64,000 nt of DNA, taken from Sordaria brevicollis. Lineage: Eukaryota; Ascomycota; Sordariomycetes; Sordariales; Sordariaceae. The translations under genes were made by a program, and so were the position numbers. The stretch covers positions 248,001-312,000 of the forward strand of contig JAUTDP010000013.1 in NCBI GenBank assembly GCA_033439795.1, written 5' to 3'. Positions 44,245 through 55,693 of this stretch are shown here, piece by piece; positions within the stretch are counted from its first letter, which is position 1; each line of letters opens with the position of its first letter. The notes under the pieces are model-generated. The model was not told the origin of the DNA and searched no databases. It worked only from the letters and a program-made list of their open reading frames with translations.

Positions 44245-46436
44245 ATGTACCCCCACGTCCTGTCAACCAACCGGCCGTCCCATTGTTTGAGTTTCGGTGT
44301 CGCCAGTCCTTGGCGGTATCCCTTGCCTTCCTTCATGTTCATTTTCAACACTGAACCGAGCGAACATGCTCATCTCACAGAGGATCGACATGTCTCAGAC
44401 ATCAATACCGCCAGTATGCCAGTTGATGACTACATGTTGGAGATCATCTTTAAACGGAACTCACGACGCTATACAGCATGCAATGAGATTCCCTTCGAAG
44501 CAAGAACCAAGAACGCCGGTCACTATTCCCTCGTCACGGTCCTTGCCGCCTCTGAGAATGAGCCAATAACCATAACTTGGCTTCGAGAGTACTTGCGAGT
44601 TTTGCAAACTTCATGTGATGTTTACTCCAGCGAAGTCTTCCTGGACGGCATTGTCATCACCGATTCCACGAAGGAGCACGTTCTCTCAGAGGAATGTGTC
44701 AATTCTGTCAAACGAGCCGGGACTAAGTGGGCCGAGCTCATACAGGAGCCGCATCTTGTCGACCGCCTCACCCCTGGCCCATATCTGTACCTCGACGGTG
44801 TACTACGGCGAGTTTACCGGTTGTACGATGACACCCAAGGCTGCTTCCTAACTGGTTTGAGGCCGAAGCTGTTGGCGTAAGTATACCTTCGTTTCTTGAG
44901 CGTTGACTAGAGCATTGAGTAACCTGACAGTCACTATACAGTTCAGATCAACAACCGTACATCCAGCTCTCTGCCTCCGAAAGCACCTATGGCTCCCTAA
45001 GCATAGCCGTCCCTTCGCGAGCCCCCAAATTGGAACCCAAAGCTCATCCACACTTACGAGTAGTCGTCAAAGACCTCTTCCAGCTCAAAGGCCTCAAGAC
45101 CTCCCTGAACGATAAGAGCTATTATGACGTCAGCCTACCTTCAACATCCACTGCCCCGATCATCGAGTCCCTCCGCAAAGACGGTGCCCATATCCTCGGC
45201 ATGACGAAACTCAGCTCAATGATTGCCCGCGAAGAACCCCTCGACGCCGTTGACTTTCCCACGTGCTTCAACCCGAGAGGAGACGGGTACCAGTCACCCG
45301 CCGGCAGCAGCAGTGGGAGCGCGGCAGCCGTAGCGGCTTATGAGTGGGTTGATGTTGGGATTGGCAGTGATACGAGCGGGAGCGGAAGACGGCCAGCCAT
45401 GGCGAATGGTGTGTGGCAGTTTCGACCGAGTCATGGTCTGGTAAACTGCGAGGGGATGGTCAAGACCTGGCCGGGGTATGATACGCCGTGCGTTTTTGCA
45501 AGAGATTTTGGTAACTTGGAAAGGGTTTTGAGGTGTTGGATACCTCGTGCTACTGCTACTGCTCCAGGCGCTGGCATGGGGGAAACGAATACCAACCAGA
45601 AGCGATACAAAATCATTGTTCCCACCGATTACTTCGCTTCCACCACCAACTTGCAACAACTCCGGTTTCTGGACGCCTTCATAGAAGACCTACGCCTATG
45701 TCTCCCCGCCACCGTATCACACTTCTCCATCCGTGACGGCTGGACTCAGACGCACCCGCCCAACACTGACCCAAACCTGGACTCATACCTCCAAGATGTC
45801 ATCACCCGCACCTACTACTACTCCTTCTACCACTCCACGACCGAATTCCGCCAAGCATACACCGCGAAACATGATGGCAAAAGACCATATGTGATCCCTT
45901 TTGTTCAACGCCGCTGGGCTATGGGGGAAGCTGTCACGGAGGAAGAACATGAGGAGGCCAAGGGACGGCTGGAGGTGTATAAGAACTGGTTGCATGAAAC
46001 CTTTTTTGGCAACACCAACCTTCGTCAGGTTCAGGGACTTGACCAAGAGCAGAAAGAAGGTCCGGACGGCCAGCAGAATCAGGACAGAGAAAGCCAAGAA
46101 GTGGAACCAGAGACTCTAGTAATCCTCCCCATCGCCAACCTAACACCCACCTACCGCGACCAACCCACCGCATCACCAGAGACTCAGTCAGCCGTCGACG
46201 GACTGTTCTTGCCTCCTATCTTGGGAGCGCCGGATGTTGTGGTTCCGGTTGGGGAAGCGGAGTATGAGTCGAGGATTACAGGACGGAAGGAGTACCTACC
46301 TGTTGTGGTGGATGTGATGGGACGGCCGGGGAGGGATTGGCAATTGTTGGATGCGATCGGGAAAGTGATGAAGGGGAGTGGAAGGGTGATGAAGGTCGAG
46401 GTGGGGAGGAGGATGTTTCCTGGGATTGAAAAGTAA
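44245..46436 (+). CDS. amidase-signature hydrolase with N-terminal extension (708 aa)
   Basis: Two exons: 44245-44876 and 44942-46436 (709 codons). The intron has GTAAGT and ends TACAG. Methionines at 44335 and 44416 are alternative starts. Residues about 60-205 form an N-terminal domain as found in a group of long fungal amidases. The amidase core starts near 225. It has the catalytic Lys in VVVKDLFQLKG (K254), the Ser-rich cis-Ser loop GSSSGSAAA (about 332-340) and the nucleophile loop GSDTSGSGR (S358, where most members have TGGS). A FNPRGDGYQ segment before the loop is family-typical. It would hydrolyse a carboxamide, releasing ammonia or an amine. There is no clear signal peptide. It lies just downstream of the MFS transporter. 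A 43-base A-run follows the stop. Confidence 0.85.
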
Positions 46437-46460
46437 AAGAGGTAAGGGCGAAACCTCCAC

Positions 46461-46461
<1 letters not shown>

Positions 46462-46504
<43 letters not shown>
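46462..46504 (+). repeat. 43-base A homopolymer
   Basis: Uninterrupted A-run 26 bp after the amidase stop codon. It could be a retroposition scar or a length-variable microsatellite. Confidence 0.85.
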
Positions 46505-46506
<2 letters not shown>

Positions 46507-46585
46507 TGACGTAAAAAGGAGGAGAAAGGGAAAGAAACGCAGGACGGACGAAAACAAATGAAAAAGGAAAAAAACACCAAAAGTT

Positions 46586-46674
46586 TGCGGTTTGTGTGGA
46601 TCGAACACACGACCTTCAGATTTATGAGTGAAGTGGACTTCAGTCTGACGCTCTCCCAACTGAGCTAAACCCGC
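46586..46674 (-). tRNA. tRNA-Phe (GAA) with 16-nt intron
   Basis: Minus strand from GCGGGTTTAGCTCAG at 46674 to discriminator A at 46586. D arm and T arm (GTGTG TTCGATC CACAC) are canonical. The anticodon loop reads ACTGAAG, anticodon GAA (plus-strand 46639-46641). The intron 46622-46637 follows G37, the standard eukaryotic position. The acceptor stem has one mismatch (pair 5-68). T-rich sequence downstream on the minus strand can terminate Pol III. Confidence 0.95.
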
Positions 46675-47187
46675 TTTTAATGTTTGAACGGGTTCGGAAC
46701 AACTCCTCTTGAAGTGGAGATGGTTTTGACAATCCTCATTGCAATGGAACGGACTCGCTGACTGTCTGCTAAAAGCCCAGGGATTCGACCTCAGTTCTAA
46801 AAGACCCAGCCTTTTGATCGGTCTATTACTAGTAGTAAGTGACGTAATACGAATTTTTAACGTACATGGCTGGAAGCGATTCCATTGACGCTTCCGTTGG
46901 CAGTTCGTTTGTCGATGTGTTTATAGCTATTCCCAGCCATCGGTGAGCGTTGCCAGGAAGGTTGGGTACCGGGGTTTTGCATTCGGGCCTCTCGCATATC
47001 GATGCACGTCTTCCATGTAATGTTTCCACTTTTCTGGCTCCCGTCACTTTTCGTATTTATTTCTGTTCTCCCAAGCTAGATAAGAAACCAGTTTCAGCCC
47101 TAAACCAAGTCTCCAAGAAAAAAACAACACAGTCCTGTATTTTGCAGTTGCTCCAGGGTATTCTTCTCTTCGCTCCCATCTGCCAAA
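46675..47187. other. intergenic
   Basis: Promoter of the acidic-protein gene at 47188. No other gene seen. Confidence 0.5.
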
Positions 47188-47708
47188 ATGCCTTCCGATT
47201 TCGATTCAGATTACGATGATGAGTATGGCGACATCGATTACAGGGACGACTACGACGACTACTACGATAGAGACGATGACGACCGAGATGAAAGACCCGA
47301 TAGCCCGCCATACGGCAGTGGCGAAGAAGACGAAGGGGTGGACCGAACAGGATACGTAGAGGAAATCGTCGACGATGACGACGATAATGACGCTGGCAAC
47401 GATGCTGAAGGGTAGGTGCTATTTGCCTGTTACTACTTCACCTTTTCGGATTTGATCTGACACTCATTCTCCTTGGTAGTGACGTCTATGGTACCGAAGA
47501 TGTTGAGCGGACCTCAGACACAGCTGCTCAAGAGAACTCCGAGCCCATGTCGAAATACGAATACACCGAACCGTGGGGAGGGACAGGAGGGTTCATGGAC
47601 TCGTACGGTATCGACCGGACGCCGGAGGGATACCAGGAGGCGAACGAGATGGTGGATCAAATGAGGGAAGCGGCGGGAAGGGATGGAGGTGGTGGTAGTA
47701 GGAAGTGA
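47188..47708 (+). CDS. small Asp-rich protein with W-G-G/F-M-S-Y-G motif (150 aa)
   Basis: Two exons: 47188-47411 and 47480-47708 (151 codons), with a GTAGGT donor and a TAG acceptor. The ATG context is good. Exon 1 encodes an almost pure Asp/Tyr/Glu/Arg acidic tail (FDSDYDDEYGDIDYRDDYDD-like). Exon 2 carries the family motif: KYEYTEPWGGTGGFMDSYGI, then GYQEANEMVDQMR, and a Gly/Ser tail. The same motif and acidic head occur in the gene at 12884-14147, and a tandem copy lies 326 bp downstream. The intron falls between the acidic and motif exons in both tandem copies. No known function. Confidence 0.78.
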
Positions 47709-48034
47709 TGGAGGAGGACGGGAAGGGACTTTTGATGACGGTTGGATGTTGCTCTTTAGAGTTCGACGTTGTTTCATCAAGGCCATTTGAGTCTGTCAAG
47801 ATAGGTGTTACAGGAAGTGAAGAGAAGTGAGAATTGTGTGGAAGGTGCAATATGTTTACACAGAGGCCAAGAGGAGGAAAGTTTAAATACAGCTCCTGAC
47901 CCATTTCCCCTCTCTTCATCACGTCAACCATCACCTTTCCCCCCAAACTCCAACACCATCAAGACTATCAAGCTTCTGTTCAACCGCTTCAAAGTCACAT
48001 CCGAGAACACATCCTCTCGCATCCCACTATCATA
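47709..48034. other. spacer between tandem paralogues
   Basis: No gene. An in-frame stop at 47897-47899 precedes the downstream paralogue and no in-frame ATG lies between them. Confidence 0.5.
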
Positions 48035-48758
48035 TTGTCCGACGACGGTTGGGATGATGGCTATGGCGACAATTATGGCGATGACGGAGGCTACGATGAC
48101 GGCGGATATGATGACTATACCTGCGACGATGGAGGCTACGATGATGGTCCCTGTGATGACTACGCGAACGATGACATTGGAGCAGAAGATGGAGGCGACG
48201 TCAACGATGATCACATGGAGTCCACTGGATACGCGGAAATTGAAGAGGACTATGGGTGCGCTGACAATGGAGCCGAAGATGACAGCGACATCAACGATGA
48301 GTGCGTGGGATCAACTAGATACGCACAGGAGGTAGATGAAGCGACCACGGAATATGCAGAGGTCGAGGAGGTGGACCATAATCACTACACCATTGATGAA
48401 GGGTGAGTCCCTCTTCTGGTCACACCCTGGCGTTTTCCAATTGTAGGTACTAACACAATTCCACAATGTCTAGCGACGATGACAATGAATACGACGGCAA
48501 TGATGACGATGAGAATGACCGCGACCCCCGTACCCAGAGCTTCGATGCTGGCCAAGACAACGAGGGCCGTGGCGATGACGACGGTGACGACTATGATGGT
48601 CCGAGAATGTCCACCTACGAATATGTCAAGCCTTGGGGGGGATGAACCAGTTCATGGCCTCTTACGGAATCAAGCGCTCGGCGGAGGGATACGAGGAGGC
48701 GAGGGACCTGGCTAATGAGATGAGAGATATGGCGCACAAGCATGGGAACCTTGAGTGA
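48035..48758 (+). pseudogene. broken tandem copy of the acidic W-G-G-motif protein
   Basis: Two exons by homology: 48035-48402 and 48474 onward, with a GTGAGT donor, a TACTAAC branch site and a TAG acceptor. Where the paralogue at 14147 begins ATGTCCGAC, this copy reads ATTGTCCGAC, so the start codon is gone, and the frame upstream hits TGA without an ATG. The second break is a run of seven G at 48635-48641 right after the codon for the motif Trp. The frame meets TGA at 48643-48645, while the next frame continues with the rest of the motif (FMASYGIKRSAEGYEEARD) to 48758. One G fewer than the in-frame number explains it. It could still make a truncated protein from a non-AUG start. Confidence 0.66.
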
Positions 48759-49123
48759 TGGTGAATTGGAAGTTGCGAAATGTGATGGCATCATGTATGG
48801 GAAACGGTTGTGGTTTGATCTGGAGGAGCAGGAAGGTCGAATCATGCAAGTCCAGCGGCATCTGCAATGATGTGGCGCTTCCACTTGGCATTGGTTGCAG
48901 GGAAGGAAGGACAGCATGTGGATGGGAAGGTGCTTCCCGTCTTGGGGTGTTCTTTCCGGCTCAAAATGTGAAGTAGGGCCGAAGAAAATTTTTCCATTGA
49001 TTGCGGGTGAGGAGAAATTTCAACTCGCTGGTTCCTTCCTGGCATATTGTGTGATGCTATTCCCAACATGAACTCACGCGGCCACTACTAGACTTCCATC
49101 TTCCAACACTTCTCACCCTATGC
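48759..49123. other. intergenic, convergent 3' ends
   Basis: Between the broken acidic gene (plus) and the monooxygenase (minus). No gene seen. Confidence 0.5.
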
Positions 49124-51004
49124 TTACCTCCAGGCTCCCTTGATCACCGCAAAGGCCTCAGTACCAGACTGGACCGCGGCGCCTGCGAGCCATGGCAGGA
49201 TAGTCGAGGGCTTCGCCAGAAACCCGGCCAGCATGGAGCTGGGATTCTTCCTCGACCAAAACACCAACCCGAGAGTGAAAGCCGTGAGAGTCAAAAGGCG
49301 GCTGACGGTATGTGACTGTTTGACGATCTTGTTCTTTGCCGTTTGGCCCTGTGGTTATCCGACACATGTTACTAAGTATTCTTGCACAGAAAAACAACGG
49401 AGCGCAAAGACTTACACGATACGTCCAGTCCTTCCACGCCGGAAACAAGCATGAGTACCAGTAATGGGCCTGTGACAATGGGTAGGCCGCCGCGTTCCAC
49501 GGCTTCTTGCCGTCAACGGGGCGATTGTACCAACTGGAGCACCCGGTTGTGAAGACAGTGTCCTGGAGAGCACCATGCAGCCATTTGACGTATTTCTCTT
49601 CTGCTTCGCGTTTCACTTCGGCCACACTGCCCTTGCCCTTGAGGAGCGGCTCAATAATTCGCAACGAGTAGTTGACGGCGTTTTCGGACGCAATGAGGAA
49701 CGAGGTATGACCGGTCGCAGTGTTTGGACCTGGAGTGGGCGTGTTAGTACAGGTACGTTTTGATGACGGTTACAGAGAGAGAAGTTGTTCTTACCTCCAA
49801 GCAGGAAAAAGTTGGGAAATCCGGCAAGACTTTCACAGTTGTACGCCTCAGCACCACCAAACGAGTCCCAATGTTCGTGAATCGTCTCGCCTCCGCGACC
49901 GACGATCTCGCAGTCGAAGAAGAACTGATTTGTCTTGAAGCCATTAGCCATGACAATGACATCGGCTTCCACGATCTCACCGCTCTTCATCCTCAACCCG
50001 TTCGGTAATATCTCCTCCACTGGCTCCATTGTCAACCGCAAATGCTCGTTATGCAGACTTTGCAAGTACCCAGAGTCGAATATCCTTCGCTTGCAGCCAA
50101 CCTCAAAGTCCGGGATCAACAGGTCGTGATACTTCTTCGGGGCCGTTGCTCGCATGTACGCCTCCACCTGCCTCTGCCTCTTCTTCCGCCACGCCTTGGC
50201 AATCTTCCCGTCCCCAAAGCCAATGTATTCTATCTCGGCCTTGACAAAGGTCAAGAACCGCTGGATCTGCATCGTGCCCGGAATATTGGCCAGTGTGAAC
50301 ATGACCCAGAACGGCACCTTCTCGTCGATTGCCGGATACACCCAGTGCTTCGACCTGACTACCTGCGTCAAACTGGCCGTTTTGTCCACGATGGCCGGCA
50401 CGATCTGCGCACCCGTGCATCCGTTACCAAACACCACCACCTTCTTTCCCGTCAAGTCGACATCATGTCGCCACCTTGCCGAGTGAAACATTGGGCCTTC
50501 AAACCTGTCCTCTCCTGGGATTCCCAACTCTCTCGGCTGGTCAAAGTGTCCAACGCCTGCATACAAGAACTGGCACTCGTGTACAATCACATGCCCCGTC
50601 TTCTTTTGCCTAATCCACATCCTCCACCTGCTCCTTTCTTCGATCCAGACGCACCGCTCCACCACAACGTCGAACGTCATCTTGTCGACCAGATCATATT
50701 TGCGCGCCACGCGGTTGAGATACTCCCAGAGCTCCTCGTACGTGGGCAGCACGCGCGTCCAGTTGGGATTGCACTCAAACGAGAGCGAGTAAAGGGCCGA
50801 GGGCACATCGCAAGCACAGCCCGGGTATTGGTTGATGTGCCAGGTGCCGCCGAGCTGGGTCTGCTTGTCGAAGAAGCGAATGTCGGTAATGCCGTACCAG
50901 CGCTGGAGGGTGGCGCCGAGGCCGATGGCGGAGAAGCCAGTGCCGATGCAGGCAAATTGGGAGTAGGAGAAGACAGGCTCCTCTTCGGAGTGGGAGGAAG
51001 CCAT
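49124..51004 (-). CDS. Baeyer-Villiger-type flavin monooxygenase (582 aa)
   Basis: Three exons: 49795-51004, 49416-49729 and 49124-49348 (583 codons), with GTAAG donors and CAG acceptors. The FAD site is CIGTGFSAIGLGA (residues about 19-31), then GGTWHINQYPG with CD near 65. The BVMO fingerprint F-x-G-x3-H-x3-W is intact (F168, G170, H174, W178). The NADPH site is GNGCTGA (193-199). These enzymes use NADPH and O2 to insert oxygen next to a ketone, giving an ester or lactone. The last exon encodes hydrophobic stretches (LTLTAFTLGLVFW and following), suggesting a membrane-associated C-terminus, as in several fungal relatives. Neighbours (dehydrogenase, esterase) could make its ketone and cleave its ester. 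The substrate is unknown. Confidence 0.92.
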
Positions 51005-52094
51005 GGCTGTGGTGGCCTTGACTCACAAGTCGGAGACGACTCTTGACGGAGAGAGATAAAAGGATATGGGCTCAGGGAAATATGTTGGAGATGGAGTAAG
51101 ATAGATAATCGGATGGTCGAAACCCTGAGCACGCTGCCGTCGATGTCTTTGGAAACCGACTGCACGAAAAATCCCAACACAAGACAAAACAAGCGAAAGA
51201 CAGACAACGTGGTTATCTCACGGGTGACAAGACACCAAGTTTATACGACACGGTCTGCGGTGCTTGGGAACACGGTGCATGCGCCCTTGGACCAAAAAGG
51301 GTGTGGTAGGTTATTCTCCGCACGCGAGCGGGCGGTGGCCGAATGGACCGGGGTCGGCAAGTATAACAAGTGGTGATAACGGCTGCTTGGTGATGGTTTC
51401 ACAACATAAAGTCGTGATCCGAAGGGGCTTATCCAACAAGAAGTCGAGAAAGCCTCCAAAGCACCACCCCCTGACAGTGCATTTGCTCATCGAACTCACT
51501 TCGTTAACTCACTTCGTTAAGTTCGTTGCGGTGTCACCGGCTTACTTCCGCTTGCCTCGGTTCTTTGTTCTTGGAGGAGAGGGGTCGTCGATGATCCCTC
51601 CTCAACTTCAGCACCACGGGCTCTCTCCGTGATCACCCCCTGTCTCGCTAATTAGGCACTAACTCCGCTGAGTGTGGGACTTGGAGTTGCGGGGGATCTA
51701 CTAGCCTGGCACACTTGTCCAGGGCATCCTCGCTGTAGCATCGTGAATTGGGGCAGCTGCCCGGAGTTTTTCCAAAACTGAAGCAACATGACGGTGAGCT
51801 TTTGGCCATGTGTTTGGCTTCGCATGCTGGGTCTTTTGCTTAAAAAGGCCAATGGAGGTGTAGCTTTTTCTTCAAACTGGATCTTACTCAGTCGGCGTTG
51901 AATCTTATGGCTGAAGAGTTCGGAACATCGATGCAATGGCACTCGTAAAATCGCCATTCACCATGGTCGAACACAACCGTCTTGCAGAATGTTTGCCTAT
52001 GGGCGTCAACCACGCTGTACCAAAACTTAATATCTTCAGCTGATTCTTCCAGCTTATCGTCATCCCGTCATTAAACGAAAACAAATGACCCTTT
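51005..52094. other. intergenic, about 1.1 kb
   Basis: Promoter of the monooxygenase, plus sequence of no visible function. A 15-bp tandem duplication (AACTCACTTCGTTAA-like) lies near 51494-51520. Confidence 0.5.
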
Positions 52095-53448
52095 TCAGGC
52101 CGCCTCATGGTCTTCGAGCTTTATCCCTCCAGTCTCAACATCCACAACCTGGCGCCCCTTGAAGTTGACGGGGATCTTGACGGTCGATTCCCGAGCCATT
52201 CGCAACATCCATTCTGGTGCTCCTCTCTGCAACAATATATCAGTTATCTGTTTTCCAACAGAGAGCGATGTGGCCGGAACTTACCAGTGAAGTGAGATAT
52301 CGCATAATCCCCGGAAGATAGATGGTGCGGCCGTACCCGCTGTACAAGCTATCGACAATCTCCTCGCTCACCGTTCTGACATGCAAGAACGGGAACAGGA
52401 AGTTGTTCTGTCGTGGATGCGAGCCGCCCAGCAAGGGCGTTTGGATGAAGCTGGGACAAGCCAGAGTGAGCCTCACTCGCTTTGCTTTGTGGACGTGCTT
52501 GAGTTCCAGCTGAAGAGACTGTGGATGCGTGTGGAAGCAGGTCAGTACCTTGCATCATTTGTGGGCGGATAATGACAACACGAGGCAAAAACGGGAACAG
52601 GAACCATGCATCAACTAACGCCGCGCTCAACTCAGCTCAGCTCATGCTCACGCCCATGATAACTCACCTCATGCAACATCTGAACACCGGCTTTAGAAGC
52701 CGCATAATCGCCAATGAACGGCGGAGGAAGAAACGCGCTCATGGAGCAAATGTTGACAATGTGTCCGTGGTTGTTCTTCACCATCTCGGGCAAAAACTCC
52801 TTGGTGAGCAAGAACGGCGCCGTCAAGTTGGTGCGTAGCGTCGACTCGACATCGCCATAGGAGCCTTCCATTATCGTAAAACCCCTGGCGATTCCGGCAT
52901 TGTTGATCAGCACCGTTGGATGTCCGACCTCCTTCTTCACGCGGGCCGCGATGGACCGGATCACGTCTGACTTGGTCAAGTCGGCCTGGTAGTAATGAAT
53001 CTTTGATCCTTTCGGAGGCGTCCAGCTCAGAGGAGCATAGTCGACGATGACGATTGTGGTTCTTGGGTTCCGCTCCAGCAGACCTTGGACGGTATTCTGC
53101 CCAATGCCGCTGCTTCCTCCCGTAACCAGGACAATTTCTTTATCCCAGTCCCACTCGCCATGACCAGGAGAGGTGAAGTTGTTGGCGAACAAGTGGGTAA
53201 GCTGGTCATTGGCGGCAAAGGGTGGCGCCGGCGACACCAAAGCCCGTCAGGTAGCGGCCGACGTCAGCGAGCTTGGACAGGTCGACCAGCTCATGGAGCT
53301 GGAGTTCCCGGTAGTGCTCTGGATGCTTCTCAAACCACGCAATGGCGGCAGCGAGAGGGAGGGTGAGATAAGGATTGAGGACGGTGCGGCGGACTAGCCG
53401 GCCAAAGTCGTCGATGGTGGGACCTTCGCGTTTGATGGAGGTTGGCAT
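52095..53448 (-). CDS. short-chain dehydrogenase/reductase, apparent one-base frameshift
   Basis: Exons: 52668-53448, 52285-52518 and 52095-52226. Introns 52519-52667 and 52227-52284 have good GT-AG ends. Start at 53448 (MPTSIKREGP). The N-terminus has a hydrophobic stretch (LNPYLTLPLAAAIAW) that may anchor it to a membrane or lipid droplet. NAD(P) motif TGGSSGIG, NNAG and the catalytic YAASK are intact. Relatives (SDR16C type) oxidise or reduce lipid alcohols, retinoids or sterols. The frame that starts at 53448 runs into a stop at 53206-53208, while the catalytic frame opens near 53240. A one-base insertion in the 53206-53240 region, or a sequence error, best explains it. No GT-AG intron fits. 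Confidence 0.8.
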
Positions 53449-54253
53449 TGTGTCTGTCTTTTCCAATTCCTGACGGCGTGGTGACGGTGTTTGGTGTTGG
53501 TGTTAGTGTTTGCGTCTCTAACTGTCTATGTCAATGGCCATCGGACAATGGTTAGCGAGGGAGGCGGTGATGGTGATGAATGGAGCCCCGAACACCAAGA
53601 GCCAGATCAGCTGAACTCCGAGAGGCCATCATTGTCGTATCAAGCCTAGGCTTGTGAGGAGATCGTGAGGGGTTGTTGAGCACGTGGAAATTGGAGAGGT
53701 TCGCGATGATCTTGCCCTGTTGTTCGTCGTGATCCCCTCCAAGCTCCAACGGCTAACAATCCCCGCGATGCCACGGTAGTGGTGGTAACCTGGAAATAGC
53801 GTCTGGGCGTTCAGGGGTTCTCCACAGGCATTGACCATTGAGCGTCGTTCGGGAGCATCCCGATAATGCGGGGGAGTGATGAACGGAGCTAAAGGTGCCC
53901 TGCTGATGCATCTTGCACACCATCACCCAGATCCCAAAAATCAGATCAGGAACAGAGCTACAATGACGGAAGCCAACCGAGGCTGCATACGGGATGCTCT
54001 TTCTTGAACATGGGACTCTTTGGTTGTCAAGAGTCTCTGTTTGGTCAAGAGTGGTTGCGATGTTGTCTTTCTGAACTTGTCAACTCTTCCTCTTCCAATC
54101 GTCGTTGTAATTTGAATCAAAGTTGGAGGTCTTCTTGATCATCATGGTAAGTGCCTGCATCGTTGAGTGCGAATTGGGTGTTATGTGGCCATTCCCAACG
54201 GACTGTCCGAAAAGGGAAATCTGTCAACAAAAGAAAGGGGACGCTGACAACGC
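53449..54253. other. divergent promoter of dehydrogenase and esterase
   Basis: About 0.8 kb between two divergent starts, a layout that allows shared control. No gene seen. Confidence 0.55.
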
Positions 54254-55542
54254 ATGGCATCCAATTACAAACAGGCTCGCGCACTTCGCAAAAACCCTCT
54301 GAGATTGTGGGAGAGACTCTACCTTCTCGCTCACTTGCTGACCGTTGGTTAGTTTTTGTCCTTTTTCCATCTACCACACTGTTGACCCAAAAGGAGGAAA
54401 TCGGAAGATTGACGTTAACACTTCCAGACGTCGCCCATCTGAGTCTCAACCTTGTCACTTGTGTCGGTTTCGCCATCCTTCGCGGCATCCCTATCCGCCA
54501 CTACTTCAAGTGCGCTTACAACCGGTTCGCCCTCGGCCGTCTCTCTCCTCGCGAGATTCAGCACCTCAGCCCATCTACCAGCAGCCTCTATCACAAATGG
54601 ATCGCCACCACCCGCGCCGCCGCTCAGACCCGTGTTGACTCTGGCCGGGGCACCCCGGATGACCGGTACATCCTCGACTATATCCATGCCAGCGAGGAAG
54701 TCCTTCCCGACGGCAATGCTTCAGTCCTCTGGGTCGGTGACCGCCGCCGAGCCTCCAAGTTCGTTCTCTTCTTCCACGGCGGCGGCTACGTCGCGCCCAT
54801 CCAGGATGGCCACCTAGAGTGGTGCTTGCGCGCCTACGTCCAAGCCGGACAGAAACACGGTGAGCACGTCGCCGTTGCCGTGCTGCAATACACCCTCGCC
54901 CCCGAAGCCCGCTACCCTACCCAGCTGAAGCAAGCCGCCGACGCCCTGGCCCACCTGTTCAAGCTCGGCGTGCGGCCCCGGGACCTGATCATCGGCGGCG
55001 ACTCAGCCGGCGGCAACCTGGCTTCGCAAATCATGAGCCACCTCCTCCATCCCCATCCAGAAGCCAAAGAGATCCGCCTCGAGCACGGCGAACGAATCGC
55101 GGGCATCTTCGCCGTCAGCCCCTGGGTCAGCGCCCGCACAAACGACCGGAGCATGAGCGACAACGCCCTGATCGACATGTTATCGCCCACCATCATCGAA
55201 AACCTCAATCACGAGCATCTGGGTAACCACGCGCTGTACAACGCCGAGAAGAAGCGCAACCAGGGGTGGGCGATGCCGGCCGACGTGGACACGGGCGCGT
55301 GGTACAAGGGCCTGGGCAAGTTTGTGGAACGGGTGTATGTCACGGTGGGCACGCAGGAGGTGTTTAGGGACCAGAGCATTGTGTTTGCCGAGGGCGTGAG
55401 GAGGACGAATCCGGATATTGAGGTGCTGCTGGAGGAGAGGTATGATGAGGCGCATGATTTCATTTTGTTGGAGGGCGGGAGGAAGGAGGATGGGAGTGCG
55501 ACTAGGAGGATGAGGAGGTGGGTTGAGGGGGTTTTCTGGTGA
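54254..55542 (+). CDS. alpha/beta hydrolase, HSL-type esterase (402 aa)
   Basis: Two exons: 54254-54347 and 54428-55542 (403 codons). A longer unspliced frame from 54151 exists, but the spliced model gives a natural N-terminus (MASNYKQARALRKNPLRLWE, then a hydrophobic LYLLAHLLTV segment). The oxyanion motif HGGGYV lies at about 148-153, the nucleophile elbow GDSAGG has Ser near 224, and the catalytic His lies in EAHDF near 374. This is the hormone-sensitive-lipase family, which cleaves esters of small or medium acyl groups. It faces the dehydrogenase across a shared promoter region and lies near a Baeyer-Villiger monooxygenase, whose ester product it could hydrolyse (inference). Confidence 0.9.
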
Positions 55543-55693
55543 GCGGAGATGAGGAAGGGGTGGGAGAGGTGTTGAGAAGAAGGAGTGCACACAGGCTGAT
55601 GAGGGATGGTTAGACAACGGAGGAGATGTACAAGTTTGGATAGGGAAAGATGCTGAGATATACACTCTACTTAGGGGTTTCTAGGCGCCAAGA
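55543..55693. other. short intergenic
   Basis: 3' region of the esterase, up to the transposon end. Confidence 0.5.

Noticed and set aside
50042..51046. 334-codon plus-strand frame
   Set aside because: Exact antisense of the Baeyer-Villiger monooxygenase, which has intact motifs on the minus strand.
54151..54427. Longer unspliced N-terminus for the esterase
   Set aside because: The spliced start at 54254 gives a better N-terminus and uses good GT-AG sites that keep the frame.
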